Positions 46,386-55,274 of a DNA stretch of 64,000 nucleotides are shown one piece after another. The position numbers and the translations under genes are program-made. How positions within the stretch are numbered: the stretch's first letter is position 1; every line of letters begins with the position of its first letter. The notes under the pieces were generated by a model. It was not told where the DNA came from. It searched no databases and saw only the letters and a list, made by a program, of their open reading frames with translations. Origin of the DNA: Paenibacillus sp. W2I17 (GTDB lineage: Bacteria; Bacillota; Bacilli; Paenibacillales; Paenibacillaceae); NCBI RefSeq assembly GCF_030815985.1, contig NZ_JAUSXM010000001.1, positions 1,488,001 to 1,552,000 on the forward strand. The letters are read 5' to 3'.

Positions 46386-47687
46386 CTATTTCTGTACGCG
46401 GAATCCGCAATAATCCATAATCAGTTCACTAAAGAGCATGTTGGACCATGAAAACCATGGACGTGTATATTCATGTGGATTGTTGGCCGAAAAGCCTTCA
46501 TGGGTCAGTCCGGTATCCGCATCCGTCTTATGGATGAGCTGAAGCAATCGTAGTTTTTCATTGCGATCCTCTGTAGTCAGCCCCTGCATCGATAAAGCGA
46601 TATGCCAGATGTACCCTTCCGGTGTATGCGGACTCCCGATTCCTGCTGCTGCTGTTCCCTCATAAAAATACGGGTTGTGCGAGGAAAGAATGAAACGGCG
46701 TGTATTCTGATACACCTCGTCGTTCTCCTCTACATATCCGAGATAAGGTAAAGACAGCAGGCTCGGCACATTGGCATCATCCATCAGATTGTGATTTCCT
46801 TTCCCATCCGTTTCGTACGCATATATGGTTCCATATTCCGGATGTTCAACGGTGCCATAATCCTGAATACCTTTGTTGATCTCTTGCTCCAACTGCTTAG
46901 CAGTCGCTGCCAGCGTTTCATCCTCGAACACCGCTTCAGCAATTTCCTGAAGATATCGAAGCGCCACAACAGCGAACATATTGGATGGAATCAGATAACC
47001 ATATTCACAACGATCGTCGCTGGGACGGAATCCCGACCAGGTCATGCCTGTATAGACTGTTTCAGTACCTCGTCCCTCTCGGGTGAGCGTATCGGTTTCG
47101 GGAGCATCCAGACGTTGGAACGTGTAGGGTGATTTCGTCTCATGATGTTGCTCCACTTGCCATAACTGCATGATGATCTGGGATGCTTTACGGAACGTAT
47201 CATTGAATTGAGTTGTTCTTCCCGTGTTCTTCCACAAGAGATAACTGAGCTGAATCGGATAAGCCAGTGAGTCGATCTCATACTTCCGTTCCCAGATCCA
47301 ATCATTCATCTGCGTCAGGTCTTCCTGATGTCCTTTTCCACTCTCCGTCTCATTAAAAGCGTTTGCATAAGGGTCCAGGAGAATATATTTCAGTTGACGT
47401 TCAACCAGTCCAGCGATCATGTCGGCAATATCTTCATCCTCTGAAGCGAGAAGCAGATAAGGTCTGACCTGAGCGGCAGAATCACGTAACCACATGGCAG
47501 GAATATCTCCCGTAATCACAAAAGTTGTTCCATCTTCTTTGCGCTGAATTGTAGTCGCCATCGTATTGGTAAAACAATTTTTGAACATTTGGTTGAGTTC
47601 CGGATGGTCCGGCATACGTTGCTTAACCTGATCAATCATGTCGTATATCGAGGGGGAAATTTCTTGATTATCTCTGGGTTTCAGCAT
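46386..47687 (-). CDS. GH125 exo-alpha-1,6-mannosidase
   Basis: A 433-residue soluble enzyme with the GH125 pattern: GDIPAMWLRDSAAQVRPYL near 75, ETVYTGMTWSGFRPSDDRCEYGY, and later HNPYFYEGTAAAGIGSPHTP. GH125 enzymes are metal-independent inverting exo-alpha-1,6-mannosidases acting on N-glycans or yeast mannan side chains. AAGGAGGA precedes the ATG. It is the first gene of the operon and acts with GH38 inside the cell on imported mannosides. No signal peptide is present. Confidence 0.9.
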   Translation of the reverse strand: MLKPRDNQEISPSIYDMIDQVKQRMPDHPELNQMFKNCFTNTMATTIQRKEDGTTFVITGDIPAMWLRDSAAQVRPYLLLASEDEDIADMIAGLVERQLKYILLDPYANAFNETESGKGHQEDLTQMNDWIWERKYEIDSLAYPIQLSYLLWKNTGRTTQFNDTFRKASQIIMQLWQVEQHHETKSPYTFQRLDAPETDTLTREGRGTETVYTGMTWSGFRPSDDRCEYGYLIPSNMFAVVALRYLQEIAEAVFEDETLAATAKQLEQEINKGIQDYGTVEHPEYGTIYAYETDGKGNHNLMDDANVPSLLSLPYLGYVEENDEVYQNTRRFILSSHNPYFYEGTAAAGIGSPHTPEGYIWHIALSMQGLTTEDRNEKLRLLQLIHKTDADTGLTHEGFSANNPHEYTRPWFSWSNMLFSELIMDYCGFRVQK

Positions 47688-47713
47688 GTTGTCCTCCTTA
47701 TGTAATCCAGTTT

Positions 47714-47758
47714 ATTAACCGCTTTCATCATCCTAAAACGAATATAATGTTATGTCAA
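47714..47758 (-). promoter_or_regulatory. Promoter of the mannoside operon with cre-like site
   Basis: On the minus strand TTGACA (47758-47753), a 17-bp spacer and TAGGAT (47735-47730) form a good vegetative promoter. A cre-like TGAAAGCGGTTAAT lies just downstream (47727-47714), where CcpA could block transcription. The second half of that site is imperfect. Confidence 0.6.
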
Positions 47759-47770
47759 TATATTTATTTG

Positions 47771-47790
47771 TATATTAGCATGTTATTTTA
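47771..47790. promoter_or_regulatory. Candidate operator in the mannoside promoter
   Basis: TATATTAGCATGTTATTTTA shares CATGTTAT with the palindrome before the regulator gene at 49122-49137 and lies just upstream of the -35 box. Symmetry is weak; assignment to the GntR/LacI regulator is tentative. Confidence 0.35.
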
Positions 47791-47848
47791 ATTTAAAGAC
47801 ACCAAATAATATACCATTTAAAGCAATTCTCCCCATTTTATCCGCACC

Positions 47849-47877
47849 AAAAAGAGGCCTCGTTTATACGAAGCCCC
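47849..47877 (-). terminator. Terminator of the GntR/LacI regulator gene
   Basis: GGCCTCGT (47856-47863) pairs with ACGAAGCC (47868-47875) with one mismatch, then T5 on the minus strand. It separates the regulator from the GH125 operon. Confidence 0.75.
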
Positions 47878-47910
47878 TGATTGAACACAATGAATATTAA
47901 GTTGTTATAA

Positions 47911-49074
47911 TTAACCCTTTTGTTTCACCATACTCGTTGACTTACCCTTCACCAATCGGGCAGGTAAAACAACTCTGTTCACTGTCATTTCGTTGTTCTG
48001 CATACTTTGAAGCACCATCTCGAACGCCTGTTTTCCCATATCAAACTGGCTTTGTCTCATATGTGTTACACGGCTTCCTTCGGCAGCGTTTGGACTGTCA
48101 AAGCAAATGATGGACATATCTTCCGGGATCCTCAGACCAAGCCGATCCGCTGCCTGTTCTGCAAGTAAAGCAATATGATACTCCGCAGCAAAGAGTGCAG
48201 TAATCTGGGGGTATTTCTGTAAATGTTCCACCAATGTCTCCACATCACGTACCTCGACTTGAGGATCGAACACACTTGGCAGTGTCGAAAGAAAAGATTC
48301 TAACCACAGTTCCCTGTTCACCAGCACCCCTTGATCGTGATGAGACTCAATGATTCCTTCAATTCGTTCTTCAATCGGTGTAGTGTTCGCCGGAGGCTGC
48401 GTCAGAAAAGCGATATGTCGGTGACCTAGATCGAACAAATAATTCATCCCTTCTCGCGCCGCGCCTACATTATCCGTACTGACAGATGAAGCCGGAATTC
48501 CTTTCAAGTACCGGTCAATCAGGACAAATGGGAATTTGTTAACGACCAGTTTAAGAATCTCATCGCTGAAATATTCACCCTGTGCCGGGAAAATAATCAA
48601 TCCATCCACACCCAGTTCCAGCAGTTCCTGAATGCTCTGTTCCTCCTGCTCGGGAATCCCGAAGGAACGTCTAAGTACGAGAAAACAATCATGCTCTCGC
48701 GAAGCTTCTTCCATACCATATAACAGTTCTGTACCATACATATCACTGAAATTAGTAATGACCAGACCAATGAGCAGCTTCTTCTCTGGATCTTTAACCG
48801 AAGCACGCGGAGCAGGTCTGTTAGGTCTTTCCTGTAACATATCTGCTGTGTCGGCTACAAAGGAACCCCGTCCCGGCTGACGAACAATTAATTGTTCACT
48901 CGCCAGCATCTCAAGTGCTTTTTTAGTTGTAATCCGGCTCACTCCGAATTCATCACATAATTCCTTCTCCGAAGGAACACGCTCACCCACTTGATATTGA
49001 TGAAGCTGTATCCGTTCGCGCAAGGATTCAAAGATCTGTTCATACATCGGCTTGGATGCCGAATCTTTCCCCAA
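47911..49074 (-). CDS. GntR/LacI-type hybrid sugar regulator (AraR-like)
   Basis: The N-terminal GntR winged helix (VPSEKELCDEFGVSRITTKKALEML, about 40-70) is fused to a LacI-type periplasmic-binding fold (IGLVITNFSDMYGTELLYG, then GIPASSVSTDNVGAAREGM, then LGLRIPEDMSIICFD). This is the layout of AraR. I place the start at TTG 49074, six bases below GGAGGTG, giving 387 residues; the ATG at 49089 overlaps that site. The protein probably represses the mannoside operon until a sugar binds. It is upstream and on the same strand, with its own terminator. Confidence 0.88.
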   Translation of the reverse strand: MGKDSASKPMYEQIFESLRERIQLHQYQVGERVPSEKELCDEFGVSRITTKKALEMLASEQLIVRQPGRGSFVADTADMLQERPNRPAPRASVKDPEKKLLIGLVITNFSDMYGTELLYGMEEASREHDCFLVLRRSFGIPEQEEQSIQELLELGVDGLIIFPAQGEYFSDEILKLVVNKFPFVLIDRYLKGIPASSVSTDNVGAAREGMNYLFDLGHRHIAFLTQPPANTTPIEERIEGIIESHHDQGVLVNRELWLESFLSTLPSVFDPQVEVRDVETLVEHLQKYPQITALFAAEYHIALLAEQAADRLGLRIPEDMSIICFDSPNAAEGSRVTHMRQSQFDMGKQAFEMVLQSMQNNEMTVNRVVLPARLVKGKSTSMVKQKG

Positions 49075-49121
49075 TACAAGCACCTCCATAAATACCCATA
49101 CTTCTCATGTTCTACATCCTA

Positions 49122-49137
49122 ATATATCATGTTATAT
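49122..49137. promoter_or_regulatory. Palindrome upstream of the GntR/LacI regulator, possible operator
   Basis: ATATATCATGTTATAT is symmetric at 14 of 16 positions, about 50 bp before the start, and shares CATGTTAT with the mannoside promoter. Confidence 0.4.
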
Positions 49138-49250
49138 CATTAATGTGAAGAAAGAGGCAACTCACCTGCTGTCATATGAGAGCAAAAGAAAAAGCATCCC
49201 AATAGATGCATCAGTAATCTTAGGCGTCAGATGTGAATCGAGATACAACA

Positions 49251-49288
49251 AAAAGCCGACAAGCCCTGATACCTTGGCTTATCGGCTT
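49251..49288 (-). terminator. Terminator of the large subtilase gene
   Basis: AAGCCGACAAGCC (49253-49265) pairs with GGCTTATCGGCTT (49276-49288) with one mismatch, followed by a T4 run on the minus strand, about 50 bp below the stop. Confidence 0.8.
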
Positions 49289-49339
49289 CTTGCTTAGATG
49301 GTCAAAATGTAGTAATCATCCATATCATACTTCGAATAA

Positions 49340-52300
49340 TTAAGGTTGCAGACCCTCAGCGGACGGTGGACTCACTTCCGTTCCATTCTCTTCAGGGCTC
49401 GAATCTGGTTCTGGAACGGATTGTTCTTGTGCTGCGCTGACGAACAATCGTCCAGCTGCTTCCGACTCTACTTTGTTGCCTGCTGCATCCTGAGCACGAA
49501 TCACAATGACTCCACCCTCAAGAACAAGGGATGAAGGTGTTGTGTACGTACCTGTGTAACGACCAGGTTCAGTCTCCACCAATGGAACCTCTCCTGCCCC
49601 CTGGGCATTCAGATTCAGCGGTAACTGAATACGGAAAGATGCTTGCAGACCAGGTTTACTGTCAAATGAAACGGTAACACTCTCCCCTGATGTGATTCGA
49701 ACATCCTCAGCCGGAGTAATATTCGTAAGTTCTGGCAACGCCGTTTCCACATAGACGGTGCGGGTTACCGTTGTTTTGTTGCCAGCGAGATCGGTTGCTG
49801 TAATGGTAATCGTGTTCTCGCCTTCGTTAACCAATACGCGATGACTGAAACTTCTGTCTTTGCCCACTTGTACGGTTTGTCCGTTAACAGTCAACTTATC
49901 GAGGAATTGTTCCACGACATTACCCGTTACGTGAACAACTTCCGCATTGATGCGATCTCCTTGAGTTGGCGTAACAATGGTCAACTGCGGTTTGGTCTGA
50001 TCCAGAATAATGACGACGGGGAGTGAGCGGTCGGTCGTTTTCCCGTCCACCACTGCCTCGGCAGTAATCGCATTAATGCCAGAACGGAGTTTCACACCGT
50101 ATGAGAACTTCCCATTTGCCACCGTTGTAGTGCCAGCGAGATCTTTGCCGTTGTAAAACTTGATCTGAGCGCCGGATGCCGGAGACGTTCCCGACACAGT
50201 GAAGGTTGATTGATTCGTATACGTGTTCGCAGGTGCTGTGAGCACAGGTGCATTGACCGGATATCTCACAACTGCACGAATCATGTAGTTACCTTCTTCA
50301 TCAGGTGAAGTGCTCCACGCTCCACCTACTCGCTGCCAGCTTCGACCTGCATTTGGACCATCCTCATCGGTAGCGAGTCCCGGAGCGCTAGTTCCAGCTA
50401 AACTCTGTACATACACGATATAGAAATCACCCGTTACAATGACCGGTTCCGGGAATTCAACAGTTGTCCATTGATCGTTACGAAGTGCAGTACCGTCAAA
50501 TGGTCCAGCCAGTTGTCGTCCCGGAGCTCCGCCCGCACCCGAAGCATCATATACGGCATATTGGAACGCTGTGCCTCCAGGTACAGGCCATTCGGTGTTC
50601 CAGAATCGGAACGATGCACCTGTCAGTTGAGCGGTCTCCAGCTCTGGTGTCATTCGAACTGCCCAAGCATTATCCGCAGCATTAAAAGCTCGTGCGTTCT
50701 CTGCTGTTCCATCATCATAAGCAATTTCTCCAGGGAAACCGATGAACGGCTTCAAGGCAACATTCGCCTCTGCCGTACCATTACCAGGTACAGTCACAGT
50801 GACGGTTTTACTGTAATAATCAGCCGCCCGGATGGATAGAGTGTAGCTTCCTTCTAATACCTGAATCACGAAGCTGCCATCTGAACCTGTGCGAACTTCA
50901 CCTACATTGGCATCTTCGACCACGAGAACGGAAGCATCAGCCAGTGGTTGTCCTGTCCGCTCATCCGTTACTACACCTTCAATCTGCCCATGCGGAATTG
51001 CCTCCAGATTAAAGTTGGCTTTGGCTCCACCGCCATCGGTGATCGTTACCTGCTGAGTTCGAGGATAATATCCATATGCCTCAGCTTTTAACGTGTAATC
51101 ACCTGCTACGTGTGTGAAGCTATACTTGCCTGTAGCTGAATCTGTCTTCACCGAACGTCCGGTTTCCAGTACGGTAACCGTTGCACTTGCAGGCAGGCTT
51201 TGTGGATTAACCGAACCTGTTTCTGGTTTTTCAACTTCCGGTTGTTGCTGTTTCGTTTTGTTAAATTCCGCTTTGTCAGTCCGCGAAATTTTGTACCATG
51301 GATTATCATAGGACGGTTTTGGTTTGTCATTGTTAAGCACAACCGCACTATCCTCCGTTACCGTCTCCGCAGCAACTCCCAGTACACGGAAATCATCAAT
51401 GAACCAGCCTGTCTTCACAACACTGTTATCTGAGGTCAGGCGGAACCGGAATTGAACTTCATTACCGGTAAGTGCATCCAGATCATAAAATACGGGTGTC
51501 CATTGTTTACCGTTTGTACTATGTGAGAATTTGCCCAGTTCTGACCATGTGGTTCCACCATCCTTGGTGACTTCCACATACCCGTAGTCGTATCCACTCT
51601 CAATCTCGTACCAATGATTAAACGTGAGCGTTCCTTCGGACACATCCGTCAAATCAATGACCGGAGATACGAGTGAATAGTTGGAGCCACTCTCGTACGT
51701 ATTGTCGAGATCAGTCGCCCAGACATTCGGTGGAGAAAACGCGCTGGCAGGTCCCGTTACCGGAATGCCGCGTTCCCACTCATCTTTGGTTCCTGAATGA
51801 GTCCAGCCATTATCATCACTGCCATCGAAATGATCAATGTAGATATCCTGAGGCACCTCTACTGTAATGGAGACCTCGTTCGATTTGTCACTTTCATTGC
51901 CACTATAATCAAGTGCGGCAACGGTATAGTAATACGTCGAATCTGTCACCGTAGCCGTATCTGTAAACGTTGTTCCTGTTGCAGTTCCAATGGATTCATA
52001 ACCTGCACCTGCGGTTGTGGAGCGATATACGATATAGGATTCGAGATCCTCATCGCTCGGACCCGTCCAGCTCAAGGCTACATTACCAAGAATATCGGCC
52101 GTCGCAGACAATCCGGCAGGAGCGCCCGGAGCAATCTCATCCAGTTCTTCTACAGCGAAATCATCAATGTACCAGCCAGCCTTTTGCAATGAATTATCGC
52201 TCGTCAGATTGAACTTGATGAACACCTGCTGTCCCGCGTATTCGCGAAGATCCACATATTGTGTCTTCCAATTGCCACCTGTACCCGTGAAGGTTAACAG

Positions 52301-54586
52301 CTCTTCGAACACATAATCGCTATCCTCGGAAGCGATGTATACCTTGCCGAAGTCGATGTTATTCTCCAAGTCATACCAGTGCTTGAAGGATAACAATGCC
52401 CCTTCGGGACTCTCGGTGAGATCAATTGGCGGCGCAAGCAGATAAGCATTGCTATTCGCCACATAAGTTCCTTGCAGATTGGTTGCAATTACCTTGTCAC
52501 CAGAGTATGCACTTCCAGGACCACTGCTTGGTGCTCCCCAAACCCAAGTACTTCCGGTTCCGCCAGTCGTGAAGCCCAGCTGATCTTCTTCAAAATTCTG
52601 AAGATATCCAGGCTGAACACCATTGGACACAGACACTTTATATACCTGACTTTCGAATCCGTTGTTGCCGTAATCATTCACGCGGATATAATACTCCACA
52701 CCTTGCGGTTCAATAAGAAAAGCAGGGATTGTCGCTGTATACGTCCCATCTTTGTTATCTCCAGCAATTCGATTCATCGGCAGATAGACGTACTGGTCGG
52801 TGCCTGTCGTTTTGGCAAAAGCCTCGACGGAGACTACCGCGACGTTATCTGTCACATGAGCGGTTAATGGTATATCAATGCCTGTAAAGGCTGAATTGAC
52901 AGGGGTATGTGCCAGTACTGGCTCTTCCAGATCATCTCCGGCTGTAACCACTCTGCCGGATACCGTGCCAATTCCTTCGAGTACAGAACCCACAGCATCA
53001 AGGGCATTAATAATGCCATGACCGTAGCCGTTATTAGGAGATGTCGGATACTGACTATCTGTTCTCGGCGTGGCTGTATCTGTAATGATCTGCTCCAGCT
53101 GATCCACCGTAAGGGAATGATTGGCCTGAAGCAGCAGTGCAGCAAGCGCAGTTGTATGCGGACCTGCCATGGACGTTCCGTTCCAGCCTCCCTCATATAC
53201 ACCGCCCGGAACTGCTGAACGGATATTCACACCAGGGGCAGATACTTCCGGTTTGATCTCCCCATATGGAGATGGACCCAGCAGCGAGAAGGAAGCCAGG
53301 TTACCATTTATATCTGTGGCTCCCGTGGCAAAACTTTCAGGGTAATTCGCAGGGTTCGCAACAGAGCCGGGACCACCCGGATTCGTCAGTCTTACATTAC
53401 CTGCGGAGAACTCGGGAAAGATCTGCGCGTCACGCCAAGCTTGGACCATAGGACGGAACCATTCATCCAATCCTGCGCCTCCGCCCCACGAGTTGTTAAC
53501 GACATCCGGTGCAAGTTCAGGATGCAGATTACCTTCCGCATCCACCGGAGCGATCAACCATTGTCCACCATCGAGAATAATGGCATCTGTTGTTTCCGGA
53601 TTGAATATCCGTACACCAATCCACTTCGCACCGGGAGCAACCCCGATCTGGTTGGTACCATCTGCTTCGGAGCCAACCATCGTACCCATCGTGTGAGTAC
53701 CATGTCCGTCTTCGTCCGCAGGAAGTGAAGCATTACTGTGTGGATCATACCAGCTTAGTTCGGGATCAACGATATTGCCCGAAGCATCCAGTCCCCGCCA
53801 TTTGCTGCGAAGCGCCGGGTGGGTATAATCTACACCACTGTCCAGATTGGCAACAACAATCCCTGTTCCATCGATGCCCCGATCCCACACGGCTGGTGCA
53901 TTGATGTAATCCAGGTTCCATTCCACGTTTTCTGTCGCAAGCTTGTCCTTGGCAGCAGGCTCCTTGTCTTTGACTCCGACTGAAGAGTCTTTAGCTGGCG
54001 TTTGGACAGCATCTTTGCCTGATTCCGCATTCGCCGGTTCTTTACTCACTTCGGCTTTCTGTAAGTATCGTGTCTCATTTGGTAGAATCTTCTCCACCTC
54101 AGGCAGCAGCGCAATCTGTTCCATGACTTCTTTGGTACTCGTTACTGCCAATGAATTGACAATAAAATAGCTTTTATATTCTTTGACCTTACCCAGGTCA
54201 ACTTCCTTTTCCAGATAAGTTTCCAATGGATATTGTGTACGCGAGGCCGTTTCTCGCAGAGAGCTGACGACCGAATTACGAACGGACAGCTTTGTGGCTG
54301 AAGCCGTTTGTTTGGCGATGGTCGCCTTTTCAAGGGCCTGTTTGGAGACTGCTGCTGTATCCACCTGTTCCTTCATTTTCACCAGATAGGTAACATATTC
54401 ACTACCCTCAAATTCTTGGGTCAACTTGGCGTTAACTTTGGACTCCGTAACTTTGGCAAGTCCAGATTTCATATCCAATTTGGATGATGTGGAGTTTTCA
54501 GCTGAAACCGGATGAATGATCGAAAATGCAAGGAGAAGCGAGAGCCCCATGGAGATGGGCTTGCGTAACCGATTAATCTTTATCAA
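49340..54586 (-). CDS. Giant secreted subtilisin-like protease (S8), bacillopeptidase F type
   Basis: 1748 residues with a signal peptide (basic start, hydrophobic core, cleavage near VSAE at 30) and an I9-like propeptide (about 60-180). The catalytic domain has Asp249 (LDSGVDYTHP), His295 (DGHGTHTM) and Ser472 (GTSMAGPHT), as in bacillopeptidase F. Beyond it are two similar immune-inhibitor/MAM-like modules (about 660-800 and 920-1070), an FnIII module between them, two carboxypeptidase regulatory-like folds (about 1135-1285), a beta-sandwich module and Ig-like repeats to a Pro/Ser/Glu-rich end. The start is TTG with AAAAGGAG nine bases upstream. It is exported and likely degrades extracellular protein. 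No anchor motif is visible, so it is probably released or held by its modules. Confidence 0.92.
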   Translation of the reverse strand: MIKINRLRKPISMGLSLLLAFSIIHPVSAENSTSSKLDMKSGLAKVTESKVNAKLTQEFEGSEYVTYLVKMKEQVDTAAVSKQALEKATIAKQTASATKLSVRNSVVSSLRETASRTQYPLETYLEKEVDLGKVKEYKSYFIVNSLAVTSTKEVMEQIALLPEVEKILPNETRYLQKAEVSKEPANAESGKDAVQTPAKDSSVGVKDKEPAAKDKLATENVEWNLDYINAPAVWDRGIDGTGIVVANLDSGVDYTHPALRSKWRGLDASGNIVDPELSWYDPHSNASLPADEDGHGTHTMGTMVGSEADGTNQIGVAPGAKWIGVRIFNPETTDAIILDGGQWLIAPVDAEGNLHPELAPDVVNNSWGGGAGLDEWFRPMVQAWRDAQIFPEFSAGNVRLTNPGGPGSVANPANYPESFATGATDINGNLASFSLLGPSPYGEIKPEVSAPGVNIRSAVPGGVYEGGWNGTSMAGPHTTALAALLLQANHSLTVDQLEQIITDTATPRTDSQYPTSPNNGYGHGIINALDAVGSVLEGIGTVSGRVVTAGDDLEEPVLAHTPVNSAFTGIDIPLTAHVTDNVAVVSVEAFAKTTGTDQYVYLPMNRIAGDNKDGTYTATIPAFLIEPQGVEYYIRVNDYGNNGFESQVYKVSVSNGVQPGYLQNFEEDQLGFTTGGTGSTWVWGAPSSGPGSAYSGDKVIATNLQGTYVANSNAYLLAPPIDLTESPEGALLSFKHWYDLENNIDFGKVYIASEDSDYVFEELLTFTGTGGNWKTQYVDLREYAGQQVFIKFNLTSDNSLQKAGWYIDDFAVEELDEIAPGAPAGLSATADILGNVALSWTGPSDEDLESYIVYRSTTAGAGYESIGTATGTTFTDTATVTDSTYYYTVAALDYSGNESDKSNEVSITVEVPQDIYIDHFDGSDDNGWTHSGTKDEWERGIPVTGPASAFSPPNVWATDLDNTYESGSNYSLVSPVIDLTDVSEGTLTFNHWYEIESGYDYGYVEVTKDGGTTWSELGKFSHSTNGKQWTPVFYDLDALTGNEVQFRFRLTSDNSVVKTGWFIDDFRVLGVAAETVTEDSAVVLNNDKPKPSYDNPWYKISRTDKAEFNKTKQQQPEVEKPETGSVNPQSLPASATVTVLETGRSVKTDSATGKYSFTHVAGDYTLKAEAYGYYPRTQQVTITDGGGAKANFNLEAIPHGQIEGVVTDERTGQPLADASVLVVEDANVGEVRTGSDGSFVIQVLEGSYTLSIRAADYYSKTVTVTVPGNGTAEANVALKPFIGFPGEIAYDDGTAENARAFNAADNAWAVRMTPELETAQLTGASFRFWNTEWPVPGGTAFQYAVYDASGAGGAPGRQLAGPFDGTALRNDQWTTVEFPEPVIVTGDFYIVYVQSLAGTSAPGLATDEDGPNAGRSWQRVGGAWSTSPDEEGNYMIRAVVRYPVNAPVLTAPANTYTNQSTFTVSGTSPASGAQIKFYNGKDLAGTTTVANGKFSYGVKLRSGINAITAEAVVDGKTTDRSLPVVIILDQTKPQLTIVTPTQGDRINAEVVHVTGNVVEQFLDKLTVNGQTVQVGKDRSFSHRVLVNEGENTITITATDLAGNKTTVTRTVYVETALPELTNITPAEDVRITSGESVTVSFDSKPGLQASFRIQLPLNLNAQGAGEVPLVETEPGRYTGTYTTPSSLVLEGGVIVIRAQDAAGNKVESEAAGRLFVSAAQEQSVPEPDSSPEENGTEVSPPSAEGLQP

Positions 54587-55220
54587 ACTTTTCCACTCCT
54601 TTTACCCGGTTTTTTAATTTAGTCTGGTACATATGCCCTTCTCTGCAGAATAAAACGTTAAAATACCTTTATTGCGGACAAACAGATATCCTGGATTTCA
54701 CATAAAGCCTCACCTCCTTTACAGGTCTGGTTAGGGATCAATATGAGTCAGAAGAGATAACAGATCAGTCTATGTTTTTTACTTGGAAGTTTAGGAGATT
54801 GAATGAATCGGATTAAACCATGTGAGTGAATAGTTTGGGTGTTTGAATAATGCAATGAGAGTGAATGTCTGTAAGCATTCATGTGGAAGGGTAATCTGGA
54901 GCGTTAGCAGAACGCTTGCTAAGGAGTGGTGGTGGATATGACTTTCGATCGTGATTCGAGTGAGTAGTTAAACATTTTAATTACATATAATAGACGATTA
55001 GGAATTTAATTGGATTTTATTGGTATAGTATAAAATCATTATTCGATATATACAAGCACTTTATTGAAAAATATAGAAAATAAGTCTATTTAATGCTTTT
55101 ATGTGTCTCATGTCGCTTACACATTTCAGCTTATTTTTCGTATTCCTGCATGTTTTTGATGAATAATAGTTTGTAGTAGTTCTATATAACCAAGACCTGA
55201 TACTCAAAATTTCAAATCAA
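54587..55220. other. Long AT-rich upstream region of the subtilase gene, with isolated strong SD
   Basis: No convincing gene lies in these 630 bases. On the minus strand AAAGGAGGTG (54720-54711) is a near-perfect Shine-Dalgarno 125 bases above the protease, but it is followed by ATG TGA, a start next to a stop. A GTG frame after it gives only ten residues. Inverted repeats TGAATG...CATTCA (54862-54881) and AGCGTT...AACGCT (54900-54916) may bind regulators. The promoter itself is not clear. Confidence 0.5.
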
Positions 55221-55254
55221 GAAAAAGAACGACATGAGAACTCTCATGTCGTTC
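55221..55254 (-). terminator. Terminator of the collagen-like gene
   Basis: GAACGACATGAGA (55227-55239) pairs perfectly with TCTCATGTCGTTC (55242-55254) and is followed by T5 on the minus strand, 21 bp below the stop. Confidence 0.88.
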
Positions 55255-55274
55255 ATCTCAAAATTTATATCTCA

